A DNA stretch of 64,000 nt from Kordia sp965283645 (lineage in GTDB: Bacteria > Bacteroidota > Bacteroidia > Flavobacteriales > Flavobacteriaceae). Both the position numbers and the translations under genes were made by a program. The stretch covers positions 2,480,001 through 2,544,000 of the forward strand of contig NZ_CBDIPG010000001.1 in the NCBI RefSeq assembly GCF_965283645.1, read 5' to 3'. Of the stretch, positions 18,524 through 27,561 are shown piece by piece. The notes beneath the pieces are model-generated. The model did no database searches, was not told the DNA's origin, and saw nothing but the letters and a program-made list of their open reading frames with translations. The stretch's first letter is position 1. Each line of letters opens with the position of its first letter.

Positions 18524-19636
18524 ATGAAAATCTTCTCAAAATCATTTCTAAAAAAACTATTCGTTTCGGGTATGGTAACGTTTGTATTGTTGATTATTGC
18601 CGAAATTATACTTTCATGGTTACAAATTTTCCCATCAGATTATTACACAAACACACCAAACTCAGGATTTACTTGGGAAATAAACCCAGAAGATATTATC
18701 GGAATTCATCAAGATTCTGAAATTTCATTTGATGATTTGGGCGCGCGTTCTATTTCAAATCATGAAGATGCTACACATAAAATTGTTGCTTTTGGTGGAA
18801 GTACAACTGCTTGTTTTGCATTGACACAAGAAAAAATGTGGACAGCACATTTGGAGAGAAATCTAGGCGATTCTTACTGGGTTGGAAATTTTGGCCGACC
18901 TGGCAATAACAGTGTTCATCACGTATTACAATTTGAACATATTTTGAAGAAACCTGAATTACAAGACGTAGAAGCCGTCTTAATAATGCAAGGTGTAAAT
19001 GATTTTGTAGCACATTTAATTTCTCCCGAAAGTTATATAGAATATCCGCAAGCTTCGTTGAACAGAATAGCTTTTCAACACATGCCAGACGACGAGCATT
19101 TACCTTTTTACAAACGACTTACCTTGTATAAATTATTGGCAAGAGCCAAAAATAATATGATGTATTACATTAAGTATAAAGGACATATTAACCAAGCCGT
19201 TACTAGCATTAAAGATATTAAAAAACAAGTGCCAACAGTTACCGAACTACCTGATTTAACGAGCGGTTTGGATCATTATGAAAAAAATATTCTCAATTTA
19301 ATTGCGCAAGCAAGAGCAAAAAATATTCAGTTGATTTTTACCACGCAAGCAACGATGTGGAAACCCGATTTAGAACCTAAATATCAAGATTTGATGATTA
19401 CCAGTGGTTTTTTGAATAATACTTCCTTTTACAGTGTTCCTGCGTTATATAAAGGAATGAAAGCCTTTAACGAACGCTTGAAAGCAGTTTGCAAACGTGA
19501 AAATGTTCCGTGTATTGAGTTAGATTTGCCAAAAACTACAGAATCTTTTTATGATGATTTTCACTTCAATGAATCTGGTGCAGCATTGACTGGCAAACAG
19601 CTTTCACAATCTTTAAAGACTTTGTTGAAAAAATAG
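18524..19636 (+). CDS. Membrane-anchored SGNH/GDSL hydrolase (1 of 5)
   Basis: The 370-residue protein has one N-terminal membrane helix (about residues 13-32), so the catalytic part faces the periplasm. Block I is VAFGGSTTACF with Ser93; a GVND block III follows; the C-terminal YDDFHFNESG gives Asp345 and His347. Thus the Ser/Asp/His set is intact. Such proteins remove or transfer acyl groups on glycans and lipids, as in AlgX or DltD-like relatives. It is the third gene of the 16317 operon, downstream of a radical SAM protein and a methyltransferase. Direction of acyl transfer and substrate are unknown. Confidence 0.85.
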   Translation: MKIFSKSFLKKLFVSGMVTFVLLIIAEIILSWLQIFPSDYYTNTPNSGFTWEINPEDIIGIHQDSEISFDDLGARSISNHEDATHKIVAFGGSTTACFALTQEKMWTAHLERNLGDSYWVGNFGRPGNNSVHHVLQFEHILKKPELQDVEAVLIMQGVNDFVAHLISPESYIEYPQASLNRIAFQHMPDDEHLPFYKRLTLYKLLARAKNNMMYYIKYKGHINQAVTSIKDIKKQVPTVTELPDLTSGLDHYEKNILNLIAQARAKNIQLIFTTQATMWKPDLEPKYQDLMITSGFLNNTSFYSVPALYKGMKAFNERLKAVCKRENVPCIELDLPKTTESFYDDFHFNESGAALTGKQLSQSLKTLLKK

Positions 19637-19659
19637 GTCTCTATCTGACGTTTTTGTAA

Positions 19660-19735
19660 CGTCATAGTAAATGTAATGAAGCTATCTCTTTATTTTGAAA
19701 ATAATTGCTTCGTCAAAAGTCCTTGAAGTAACGTT
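19660..19735. repeat. Degenerate long-palindrome intergenic repeat
   Basis: CGTCATAGTAAATGTAATGA, then AAGC, faces TTGCTTCGTC and a final GTAACG, an imperfect inverted repeat. A better preserved relative lies at 29993-30067. It resembles the widespread GTCATTGCGA...GAAGCAATC repeats (from memory). Confidence 0.6.
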
Positions 19736-19761
19736 TAGGTTGTTGAAAACATATAAAAAAT

Positions 19762-19787
19762 GGATTCCTGCCTACGTAGAAGTGACA
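19762..19787 (-). repeat. REP-like hairpin, CCTGCGTAGGCAGG family (degenerate)
   Basis: On the minus strand this reads CACTTCTACGTAGGCAGGAA, then TCC, with four or so changes from the copies at 26469 and 27194. It lies after the SGNH gene in the short gap before the convergent radical SAM gene. Confidence 0.65.
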
Positions 19788-19830
19788 AGTAAAGTAGTAT
19801 TAATAACCAAGCGAAGTATCTCTAATCTAA

Positions 19831-21249
19831 CTACGCTAATTGCTGTTTTTTAAAGAATGTATCTACAATTTTCTTCTCAACAGGAACATTAAAATATTTA
19901 TACTTACAACGCCATCTTGCTAACAATTGTAATGGTTTGTAAATCAACTTTTGATTGGAATATGCAAATTTTAGATAGAACTTAAATTTCTCGAAGAAAT
20001 CGTACTTTTCTTCACTTACCCAAGGTCCTGACGAACCAACAAAATCAAAGTCTGACCATTCATGTACTGTTTCTGGAAGCTTGTAACCTTCTTTTACCAC
20101 ATTATCTGTAATTGTCGTTCCAGGATACGGTTTAAAGTAAAAAATTGGTGTATGAAAGTTTGGATGCATACTATTTAAATCGAGTGCAACTTTAACCGTT
20201 TCTTCAATACTCTTGTCTGTTTCTTCTGGAAAGCCAACAATAAACGGAAATTGTACTGCAATACCTAAATCTTTACAACGTTCGGCACACATGTATACTT
20301 GCTCAATTTTGATGTCTTTTTTGAGCCAATTCATCATTTCTTGCGAACCAGATTCTACTCCAATTAACAATCGTCGCAATCCAGATTTTGCGCAAATTTT
20401 AAAATCTTCAACAGACATTCGCGAACCTTGATCGGCACGCATCGTTGCTGCCCAAGTAATATTCAAGCCTTTTTCAATCATTCGTTCCGAAATCTCAATC
20501 ACACGATCTCTGTATGTAAAATACGTTTCATCTTGTAAATTTAAATCGGTAAACTTATATTTTTCGTGAAGTTCAGCTAATTTATTTACCATAATTTCTG
20601 GTGAAATTGCTGTCCATTTTCTATTATACACAAAAGGATCTGCACAAAATGTACATCTAAAATAACAACCTGTCGAAGAAATATAATCGAGTTGTCTTCT
20701 TCCTTTCTTTTCAAAATATTTTTCAACGTCAATCAACTCATAATTGATATCTGAAAATGTATCCATTGCAACAATTACACGTGGCGGATTTTTGATAATC
20801 TCACCTTCATTATTTCGGTAGCAAATTCCTTTTACGCCCGAAACATCTCCAGTAGTTGCATATGCTTCTACCAATTCCTTAAACGTATCTTCTCCTTGTC
20901 CTTGTGCTGTAACATCAATACAAATTTCGTCTTTCAACGTCTGTTTTGGAAACAAAGATGTATGCCAACCGCCCCAAATTACAGGAATATCTTTGCGCAT
21001 CTTTTTTACAGCTTGCGTTACATCCAACGCATCTTTTATAGGTCTTCCAGTTAACACAGTAGTTCCAAAACATAGCGCTTCACCAATATGTTTCCCAATT
21101 GTTTCCAGTGGTTTTTCATCAATACGACCATCAACAATAATAACTTCATATTGCTCAGGATCGAGAACTGAACCAATTGCTAACAAGGCAAGTGGCATAT
21201 CAAAAAATACAGCTATTGGGTTATATAAGAGAATTTTATGCTTTTTCAA
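19831..21249 (-). CDS. B12-binding-domain radical SAM protein (copy 3)
   Basis: The 472-residue protein has a cobalamin-binding-type N-terminal domain (FFDMPLALLAIGSVLDPEQY, IWGGWHTSLFP, GQGEDTFKELVEAY) and a radical SAM core with Cys195, Cys199 and Cys202 in GCYFRCTFC. LIGVESGSQEMMNWLKKD marks the same broad B12 radical SAM family, but sequence and lengths differ more from copies 1 and 2 and are closer to the protein at 45219. It lies 33 bases after a GT2 gene on the minus strand, so the two are one operon. No methyltransferase is attached here. Confidence 0.92.
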   Translation of the reverse strand: MKKHKILLYNPIAVFFDMPLALLAIGSVLDPEQYEVIIVDGRIDEKPLETIGKHIGEALCFGTTVLTGRPIKDALDVTQAVKKMRKDIPVIWGGWHTSLFPKQTLKDEICIDVTAQGQGEDTFKELVEAYATTGDVSGVKGICYRNNEGEIIKNPPRVIVAMDTFSDINYELIDVEKYFEKKGRRQLDYISSTGCYFRCTFCADPFVYNRKWTAISPEIMVNKLAELHEKYKFTDLNLQDETYFTYRDRVIEISERMIEKGLNITWAATMRADQGSRMSVEDFKICAKSGLRRLLIGVESGSQEMMNWLKKDIKIEQVYMCAERCKDLGIAVQFPFIVGFPEETDKSIEETVKVALDLNSMHPNFHTPIFYFKPYPGTTITDNVVKEGYKLPETVHEWSDFDFVGSSGPWVSEEKYDFFEKFKFYLKFAYSNQKLIYKPLQLLARWRCKYKYFNVPVEKKIVDTFFKKQQLA

Positions 21250-21282
21250 AACGGATAATTATTTTTTTTATAAAGATACTGA

Positions 21283-22023
21283 CTATTTGAATATTTGAAA
21301 TGACTTTATTTTCTTTTTATGTAAAAAATATTGAATTGACACTTTCAAAACACCTATTCCATATGTCATACTTCGTTGAAAATTGATTGAAGAGCTTTCT
21401 TCTGAATATGTTGTCGGACAGGTAATTTCGGCAATTTCAAAGCCATTATTAAAAATTTGACACAACATTTGATTGTCAAAAATAAAATCGTCTGAATTGT
21501 GTTCTAAGTTTAAAGAATTTAATACCTCCGCAGAAAAAGCTCTGAATCCGGTGTGATATTCAGATAATTTTTGACCGATCAATATATTTTGAAACAACGT
21601 TAAAAAACGATTCGCAATATATTTATACATTGGCATTCCGCCACGCAACGCGCCTTTTCCTAAAATTCGTGAACCCATTACAACAGGATACACATTATTT
21701 GCAATTAAATACGCCATGGAATGTATCAATTTTGGCGTGTATTGATAATCAGGATGCAACATCACTACAATATCGCCTCCTAACGATAATGCTTTTCTAT
21801 AACAGCTTTTTTGATTCGCACCATACCCTTTATTTTCATCATGCTTTACAACATGCTTAATTCCTAAAATTTTTGCTACTTGAAGTGTTTCATCTGTACT
21901 ATTGTCATCAACTAAAACGACTTCATCAACAATATCAAACGGAATTTCCTCGTACGTTTTTTGCAAAGTTTCCGAAGCGTTATATGCAGGAAGTACAATA
22001 ATTACTTTCTTAGAGTTGATCAT
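21283..22023 (-). CDS. Family 2 glycosyltransferase
   Basis: The protein of about 246 residues begins at the ATG at 22023 (MINSKKVIIVLPAYNASETL); an upstream ATG would add 13 unlikely residues. It has the GT-A nucleotide-binding start, VVLVDDNSTDETL, and the acceptor-site DPDYQY-like stretch HPDYQYTPKLI. The sequence is like dolichyl-phosphate mannosyl- or glucosyltransferase relatives that load sugars onto lipid carriers, without a C-terminal membrane part. It precedes the radical SAM gene by 33 bases, suggesting both act on one lipid-linked intermediate (inference). Confidence 0.88.
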   Translation of the reverse strand: MINSKKVIIVLPAYNASETLQKTYEEIPFDIVDEVVLVDDNSTDETLQVAKILGIKHVVKHDENKGYGANQKSCYRKALSLGGDIVVMLHPDYQYTPKLIHSMAYLIANNVYPVVMGSRILGKGALRGGMPMYKYIANRFLTLFQNILIGQKLSEYHTGFRAFSAEVLNSLNLEHNSDDFIFDNQMLCQIFNNGFEIAEITCPTTYSEESSSINFQRSMTYGIGVLKVSIQYFLHKKKIKSFQIFK

Positions 22024-22124
22024 GGTTTTTGGCTTAATTGCACATAAAAATGTAAAAAACAATCCTATTTTTTTACGATCGACAATTTAACAACTATATT
22101 TATATACGCAAAACAAAAACAGCA

Positions 22125-23558
22125 TTGAAATTATCTAAATTACCTCCTTTTTTTTACCAGAATTTGACGGTTTTTTTTATTCCGTTTCTCTTATTGTTTG
22201 TATTAAGAATTGTTGGTTTTGATGGTTTATATGGACAAGATTCGTATGAATATTTGCGCTACTCAAACGCAATTCAAAATTACGTTACGGAAAACGTTCA
22301 TCCTGGGAATTATTTTTGGCCAGTTTTATACCCAACTTTAGGTAGTTTGTTCGGTTTTATTTTTGGCACTTCACTCACATTGCAACTTCTAAGTTGTGTG
22401 AGTTTCTCTGTTGCCTGCGTGTACATTTTAAAAACAATTAGATTACTATATCCAACGGCGCCGTTTCGCTTTTTTTATGTATTGATTTTTGCCGTTTTTT
22501 GTCCGTTTCTCTTAAAAATGGGCTTAATTGTCATGTCTGATGCATTGGCAATGGTTTTTGTGGTGTTATCATTCTATTTCTTTTTCAAATCATATTATAA
22601 GAATACAAGCTTCGCTCCTATTTTCATCTTTGCTACCTGTGCATTAATGACGCGGTATGCTTCCATTTTTATCACGTTTCCTATAATACTATATACACTG
22701 TATTTGGTATGGAAACGAAAAAAAATTCAACAACTTGCCGTTGCAACTTTAGGAAGTATTATTATAGCAATTCCATTTTTAATTTTTCAATGGGGCGCAT
22801 TGTTTGAAGCAACTTCGAATCCATTTTTGGAAAATTGGTCCGTTGGAAACTATTTTAAATCGAGTTTTACCACGCAAGATGGCACGACAAGTTATACGTT
22901 TCCAAATTTGATTTATGCATTGTATGTGTTTTTTCATCCCGGATTTATCTTTTTGGGAAGTATTCTAAGTTTAATCACTCTGAAAAATCACAAATCACTT
23001 TTTAGCTTTCATCAAAAAACACTTTTGATTTGTAGTACGTTGTATATTTTATTTTTGGCAGGAATTCCGTTTCAAAATCCACGAATTTTAGGTTTAGTAT
23101 TTCCGTTAATTTTAATTCTAATGTTTCCTGCTTTTGGAAAGTTAATGGAATTCAAATACATAAAACAAATTTTCATTCCAGTTGGAATCTTTTTTATAGC
23201 ATTGCAAATATTCTTTTTCAGCATGACATTCAAGTTAATTTTTGAACGTACTATTATTGAAAAAGAACTAGCTAGCATGATAAAACCGTATGAAGGCGAA
23301 ACGTTATATAGTTTTGATGTAGATTTAGCAATGCAAGGTCGCGGTTTGGATTTTGACTATAAAAACATGTTTTTGGAACGTTATGAGAAGTTTCAAGCTA
23401 ATGATTTAATTTTGTTTGATGCTGCGCGCTATCAAACTCAATGGAAAGATAAAAACCCAATGTTGAACTGGGAATTTATTGAACAGAATTATCAATTAAA
23501 AGTACTAGAAACACATTCGAAAGGATGGAAATTGTATCAAATTGAAGCTAAAAAATAA
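22125..23558 (+). CDS. Multi-spanning GT-C type glycosyltransferase-like membrane protein
   Basis: The 477-residue protein has about ten membrane helices and a first periplasmic loop with GQDSYEYLRYSNAIQ, the region that carries catalytic Asp in GT39/ArnT-like enzymes. These use polyprenyl-phosphate sugars as donors on the outer face of the inner membrane. The start is a TTG at 22125, since no ATG lies nearby in frame; translation could begin elsewhere. It leads a tightly packed run of four genes (next gene 9 bases on). Donor and acceptor are unknown. Confidence 0.75.
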   Translation: MKLSKLPPFFYQNLTVFFIPFLLLFVLRIVGFDGLYGQDSYEYLRYSNAIQNYVTENVHPGNYFWPVLYPTLGSLFGFIFGTSLTLQLLSCVSFSVACVYILKTIRLLYPTAPFRFFYVLIFAVFCPFLLKMGLIVMSDALAMVFVVLSFYFFFKSYYKNTSFAPIFIFATCALMTRYASIFITFPIILYTLYLVWKRKKIQQLAVATLGSIIIAIPFLIFQWGALFEATSNPFLENWSVGNYFKSSFTTQDGTTSYTFPNLIYALYVFFHPGFIFLGSILSLITLKNHKSLFSFHQKTLLICSTLYILFLAGIPFQNPRILGLVFPLILILMFPAFGKLMEFKYIKQIFIPVGIFFIALQIFFFSMTFKLIFERTIIEKELASMIKPYEGETLYSFDVDLAMQGRGLDFDYKNMFLERYEKFQANDLILFDAARYQTQWKDKNPMLNWEFIEQNYQLKVLETHSKGWKLYQIEAKK

Positions 23559-23567
23559 AGAAGAAAT

Positions 23568-24554
23568 ATGCTTTGGATGCGTATCAGATATCGATTAGGA
23601 TTACTCTACAAAACGATGTTGTTTAAACTCGGTTTTGGAAAATTGTTATTGAAAGATCGTTATGGTGAACGAATTTTAGTCTATCACGGAATTGATGCCG
23701 TTGGCGAAACCAAATACAATAGCCGATTTATCTCTAAAGCTTTTTTTGAAGAATTTATCAAGCATATTACCACACATTACAATGTAATTTCGTTGGATGA
23801 TTTCTATCAGAAGAAATTCAAAAAAGACACACTCAATATTGCACTTACATTTGATGACGGTTATTTAAATAATTATACATATGCAGTTCCAATTCTGGAA
23901 AAATACAACGTTCCAGCCTGTTTTTACATTACTACGATTCATGATAAAGCACCATATTTATGGGCAGATTTTCTCGATCTCGTTTCGTATCATACTGACA
24001 AAAAAGAAATCATTTTTGAACGGAATCTCTATCAAAAAAGTGCTAAAAAAGAATTTGTTTGGAATGGAATTTCCATGAAAAACGTTGCCAAAGCATTGCC
24101 ATACGAAGTTTTAGAAATGATTTATGATGTTTTTAAAGATGATTGGAAAAACCTTTCTCCAAAGGATTTTGAAGAGTATTGGAAACTCATGAATGCCAAA
24201 CAAATCAAAGAAATTGCAAACCATCCATTGTTTACCATTGGCGCGCACGGAGAAACGCATGCCAGTTTGGTAGATATTCCATTGGAAGAAGCCAAAAAAG
24301 AAATTTTACACAGTAAAGAAACACTAGAAATCATTTGCCAACAACCAATGACCGAATTTGCTTTTCCGTTTGGTTATTACAATCAGGAATTAGCAGATTA
24401 CTGTGAGGAAATAGGTTTTGAACGACTATTATTGGTAGATTACAATATAAAAGAAGATGCCAAAAACGACACATGGAAAAATAGGTTTGTGATGAATCCG
24501 TATATATCTTTAGAACAACAATTGGCGTATTTGTTAAAAGGTTCTTACTTTTAG
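23568..24554 (+). CDS. Polysaccharide deacetylase (NodB-type) family protein
   Basis: The 328-residue protein has NodB motif 1 TFDDGY at 94-99 (Asp96, Asp97) and motif 2 HGETH at 227-231, the metal-binding His pair. EFAFPFGYYNQELADYC is a later catalytic motif. No signal peptide or membrane helix is strong, so it may act in the cytoplasm on lipid-linked sugars or be exported otherwise. Members remove N-acetyl or O-acetyl groups from carbohydrate. Nine bases separate it from the upstream membrane gene and seven from the GNAT gene. Confidence 0.9.
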   Translation: MLWMRIRYRLGLLYKTMLFKLGFGKLLLKDRYGERILVYHGIDAVGETKYNSRFISKAFFEEFIKHITTHYNVISLDDFYQKKFKKDTLNIALTFDDGYLNNYTYAVPILEKYNVPACFYITTIHDKAPYLWADFLDLVSYHTDKKEIIFERNLYQKSAKKEFVWNGISMKNVAKALPYEVLEMIYDVFKDDWKNLSPKDFEEYWKLMNAKQIKEIANHPLFTIGAHGETHASLVDIPLEEAKKEILHSKETLEIICQQPMTEFAFPFGYYNQELADYCEEIGFERLLLVDYNIKEDAKNDTWKNRFVMNPYISLEQQLAYLLKGSYF

Positions 24555-24561
24555 AAAATAT

Positions 24562-25488
24562 ATGCTATACAAAGAAATTTATCGTCTCAAACGTGTGGAT
24601 AATAATGATTTTCCCGCTATCAAAGAATTGTTCTGGAAAGTCTTCAAAAAGAAAGTCTCACTCCACTATTTACAAAACAAATACAACACGTCGTATGTTG
24701 GCGTCAACTACATTTGTAGCATTGCGTATTGTGATAAAATTCCAGTGGCTTTTTATGGTGCCGTTCCACAAAAATTTAAGAATAACGAGCGTGAAATATT
24801 TGTAGCACATGCCTGTGATTCGTATACCTTACCAAGTCATCAGCGAAAAGGCTTGCACAATGCGTTAGCAAAATTTGCCTATGAAATCATGAAAGAGAAC
24901 GACATGAAATATGTGTACGCTTTTCATAGTGCAAATACCTATCGCAGTACAAAAAAACTAGGCTGGAAAGAGCACGAAAACTTACAACGGTTTCATGTAA
25001 AAGTAAACACGCTTCCTATTGGAAAAGTGTTGAATAAGTTGCGTTGGAATCATTTATATGATGTTTTTTTTAAGCAAAAAGTATCGCAAGAAGCCATTGA
25101 AAAATTAAACAAGGAACATACAGAAAAGTATCAAATACAATTCACAAACGACTTTATAAATTATAAAAATAGTTTCAAAAGTCATCATTGTGTAGAACTT
25201 GAAGGTTGTGTATTTTGGTTAAAGATTCAAGCCATAATTCATGTTGGAAAATTTTATGCACCATCTGCGGAAGCATTACAAAAAGCCATGAAAAAGTTGA
25301 AGCGAAAAGCATTTTTCTTAGGCATTACAGAGTTTTTATTTCAAGTTGATGTGGATTCTACCATGGCAGCGCAATTACAAACCATTACAGCTCCGAAAGA
25401 ATCGTGGTTGGTTGGTTATTTGGATTTTGACCCTGAAATCGATTTAAAAGATTTTATATTTACGTACTCAGATTTAGACACATTTTAG
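24562..25488 (+). CDS. GNAT family N-acyltransferase
   Basis: The 308-residue protein has a GNAT core in its first half: ACDSYTLPSHQRKGLHNALA is the acetyl-CoA loop (R/QxxGxG/A-like) and YVYAFHSANTYRSTKKLGW the following strand. Relatives in glycan clusters transfer acyl groups to amino sugars. The deacetylase just upstream and this transferase together would allow an N-acetyl group to be exchanged for another acyl group (inference). It ends directly at the start of the FkbM gene with no gap. Confidence 0.85.
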   Translation: MLYKEIYRLKRVDNNDFPAIKELFWKVFKKKVSLHYLQNKYNTSYVGVNYICSIAYCDKIPVAFYGAVPQKFKNNEREIFVAHACDSYTLPSHQRKGLHNALAKFAYEIMKENDMKYVYAFHSANTYRSTKKLGWKEHENLQRFHVKVNTLPIGKVLNKLRWNHLYDVFFKQKVSQEAIEKLNKEHTEKYQIQFTNDFINYKNSFKSHHCVELEGCVFWLKIQAIIHVGKFYAPSAEALQKAMKKLKRKAFFLGITEFLFQVDVDSTMAAQLQTITAPKESWLVGYLDFDPEIDLKDFIFTYSDLDTF

Positions 25489-26340
25489 ATGCAAATTCAG
25501 CTTAAAAATCATACGTTTCAGGTTGATCCTGGACAGAATAAACACTATTGGACGTACATCAATTCCATTGATTGGGAACCGCATACGTTTGCGATTTTTG
25601 ACAAATTTATCAATGAAGATTCGGTAGTATTGGACGTTGGTTCTTGGAGTGGCGTTCTTACATTATACGCTGCAAAAACTGCCAGAGAAGTACATGCGCT
25701 CGATCCTGATCCTGTGTGTTTTAGCGAGTTGAATAGAAATGTTGCCTTGAATCCAGCTGTAGCTGAAAAAATAAAAACGTACAAAACGGCTATTTCTGCT
25801 CAAAAAGAAACTGTGCGTTTGTCTGCACGGGAAACTTATGGCGCTTCGTCTAGTAGTATTTTAGAACGCAAACGCGATACGGAAAACTCCTTGGAATTGG
25901 AAACAGTTTCATTAGCAGATTTTTTAGCCCAAGAACACATTCAGAAAGTAGATTTTATCAAAATGGACGTGGAAGGCGCCGAATTTAGAATTTTACCAAC
26001 TATTGGAAAAGCGTTAGAAAAAGTTAACTATCCAACATTGTATATTTCTTTTCATTATAATTTTTTGAATGAAAATATATATCATAAAAACATTCCGTTT
26101 GTATTTTTAAACAAAGTATTGATACGATTGGAAAACATATTTGGGTTTTCATTGTATAAAAATCGAATTCGTAAAGAAATAGCGAATCTGTATGATGATT
26201 TAAAAGCCTATAATTACATTTATAAAAGTAATGGAATAGCAATTACGTTTGACGATTTAGCACAAAAACCTGAATTGATTAAGGAAACGGATTTGGTGTT
26301 TACAAATGTGGAGTGGACACGAGAAACTAAGAATAATTAA
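25489..26340 (+). CDS. FkbM family methyltransferase
   Basis: The 283-residue protein has motif I VVLDVGSWSGVLTLYAAK (47-63), and the FkbM mark FIKMDVEGAEFRIL near residues 150-163. FkbM enzymes make O-methyl groups on polyketides, sugars and lipopolysaccharide. It directly follows the GNAT gene, so translational coupling is likely. The stop lies five bases before the REPIN-like array, which interrupts what looks like one glycan operon continuing at 27731. Confidence 0.9.
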   Translation: MQIQLKNHTFQVDPGQNKHYWTYINSIDWEPHTFAIFDKFINEDSVVLDVGSWSGVLTLYAAKTAREVHALDPDPVCFSELNRNVALNPAVAEKIKTYKTAISAQKETVRLSARETYGASSSSILERKRDTENSLELETVSLADFLAQEHIQKVDFIKMDVEGAEFRILPTIGKALEKVNYPTLYISFHYNFLNENIYHKNIPFVFLNKVLIRLENIFGFSLYKNRIRKEIANLYDDLKAYNYIYKSNGIAITFDDLAQKPELIKETDLVFTNVEWTRETKNN

Positions 26341-26344
26341 GTGG

Positions 26345-26494
26345 ATTCCGCATCAAGTGCGGAATGACAAAACAAAACCAAATTGTCATTTCTACACAAA
26401 CAGGAATCCAAACAATAATAAATAAAATAAATTCCAAATCAAGTGCGGAATGACAAAACAAAACCAAATGTCATTCCTGCGTAGGCAGGAATCC
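26345..26494 (+). repeat. Left block of 86-bp REPIN-like units with a TGTCATTCCTGCG hairpin
   Basis: Two units begin at 26345 and 26431, period 86. Each has a palindrome ATTCCGCATCAAGTGCGGAA (or a damaged form) followed by TGACA, an A-rich linker, then the opposing half starting TGTCAT. The second ends in the intact hairpin ATTCCTGCGTAGGCAGGAAT at 26469-26494, 12 bases before a GIY-YIG start codon. Paired inverted hairpins are the layout known as REPIN/BIME. Confidence 0.9.
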
Positions 26495-26506
26495 ATAAAT
26501 AACAAT

Positions 26507-26836
26507 ATGTATAAAACAATTCATCAATATTATGTGTATATCCTTTCTAGTAAAAAGAACGGAACATTATACATTGGTGTTTCTAACAATTTAGAAAGAA
26601 GAATATTTGAGCATAAAAATAAGTTAATTAAAGGATTCTCTAAAAAATATGATCTAACAAAACTCATGTATTTTGAAGTATTTCAACATATTGATGAAGC
26701 TATCAAAAGAGAAAAAAGATTAAAGAAGTGGAAACGACAATGGAAAATAGACTTAATTGAGAAAAAGAATCCTAATTGGAATGATTTAGCCGCAGATTGG
26801 TCAATGAACATGGATTCCGCATCAAGTGCGGAATGA
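26507..26836 (+). CDS. GIY-YIG nuclease family protein (copy 1)
   Basis: The 109-residue protein starts at ATG 26507 after the hairpin; an earlier ATG at 26450 would read through the repeat and is unlikely. The sequence YYVYILSSKKNGTLYIGVS carries the GIY-YIG hallmarks, followed by catalytic Arg in LERRIFEHK and Glu in MYFEVFQHIDEA. It is the stand-alone UvrC-N-domain type often annotated as excinuclease-like. The last eight residues (MDSASSAE) and the stop come from the palindrome of the repeat itself. It is nearly identical to the copy at 27232. Confidence 0.9.
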   Translation: MYKTIHQYYVYILSSKKNGTLYIGVSNNLERRIFEHKNKLIKGFSKKYDLTKLMYFEVFQHIDEAIKREKRLKKWKRQWKIDLIEKKNPNWNDLAADWSMNMDSASSAE

Positions 26837-27219
26837 CAAAACAAAACCAAATTGTCATTTCTACACAAACAGGAATCCAGACAATAATAAATAAAATAAA
26901 TTCCGCATCAAGTGCAGAATGACAAAACAAAACTAAATGTCATTTCTACACAAACAGGAATCCAAACAATAATAAATAAAATAAATTCCAAATCAAGTGC
27001 GGAATGACAAAACAAAACTAAATTGTCATTTCTACACAAACAGGAATCCAAACAATAATAAATAAAATAAATTTCAAATCAAGTGCGGAATGACAAAACA
27101 AAACCAAATTGTCATTTCTACACAAACAGGAATCCAAACAATAATAAATAAAACAAATTCCAAATCAAGTGCGGAATGACAAACGAAACTAAATGTCATT
27201 CCTGCGTAGGCAGGAATCC
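26814..27219 (+). repeat. Middle array of 86-bp REPIN-like tandem units
   Basis: Units begin at 26814, 26900, 26985, 27071 and 27157, giving a period of 85-86. All hold a palindromic half (ATTCCrmATCAAGTGCGGAA), the TGACA linker and a damaged second half (TGTCATTTCTACACAAACAG) ending in GGAATCC. Only the last unit has the intact TGTCATTCCTGCG hairpin (27194-27219), directly before the second GIY-YIG gene. There are no unique spacers, so this is not CRISPR. Confidence 0.92.
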
Positions 27220-27231
27220 ATAAATAACAAT

Positions 27232-27561
27232 ATGTATAAAACAATTCATCAATATTATGTGTATATCCTTTCTAGTAAAAAGAACGGAACATTATATATT
27301 GGTGTTTCTAACAATTTAGAAAGAAGAATATTTGAGCATAAAAATAAGTTAATTAAAGGATTCTCTAAAAAATATGATCTAACAAAACTCATGTATTTTG
27401 AAGTATTTCAACATATTGATGAAGCTATCAAAAGAGAAAAAAGATTAAAGAAGTGGAAACGACAATGGAAAATAGACTTAATTGAGGAAAAGAATCCTAA
27501 TTGGAATGATTTAGCAGCAGATTGGTCAATGAACATGGATTCCGCATCAAGTGCGGAATGA
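27232..27561 (+). CDS. GIY-YIG nuclease family protein (copy 2)
   Basis: This 109-residue copy differs from the gene at 26507 by about three bases and one residue (Lys to Glu in DLIEEKNPNW). All GIY-YIG features are kept: VYILSS, LYIGVS, the Arg of LERR and the Glu of YFEVF. It begins 12 bases after the intact hairpin, and its stop lies in the palindrome at 27539. The high identity means recent duplication of the gene together with its repeats; tandem homologous recombination or self-mobilisation could explain it. Confidence 0.9.
   Translation: MYKTIHQYYVYILSSKKNGTLYIGVSNNLERRIFEHKNKLIKGFSKKYDLTKLMYFEVFQHIDEAIKREKRLKKWKRQWKIDLIEEKNPNWNDLAADWSMNMDSASSAE

Noticed and set aside
26450..26506. 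Longer GIY-YIG protein beginning at 26450 (and 27193 for copy 2)
   Set aside because: The extra residues are translated repeat and hairpin; the ATG at 26507 and 27232 gives the usual family start.
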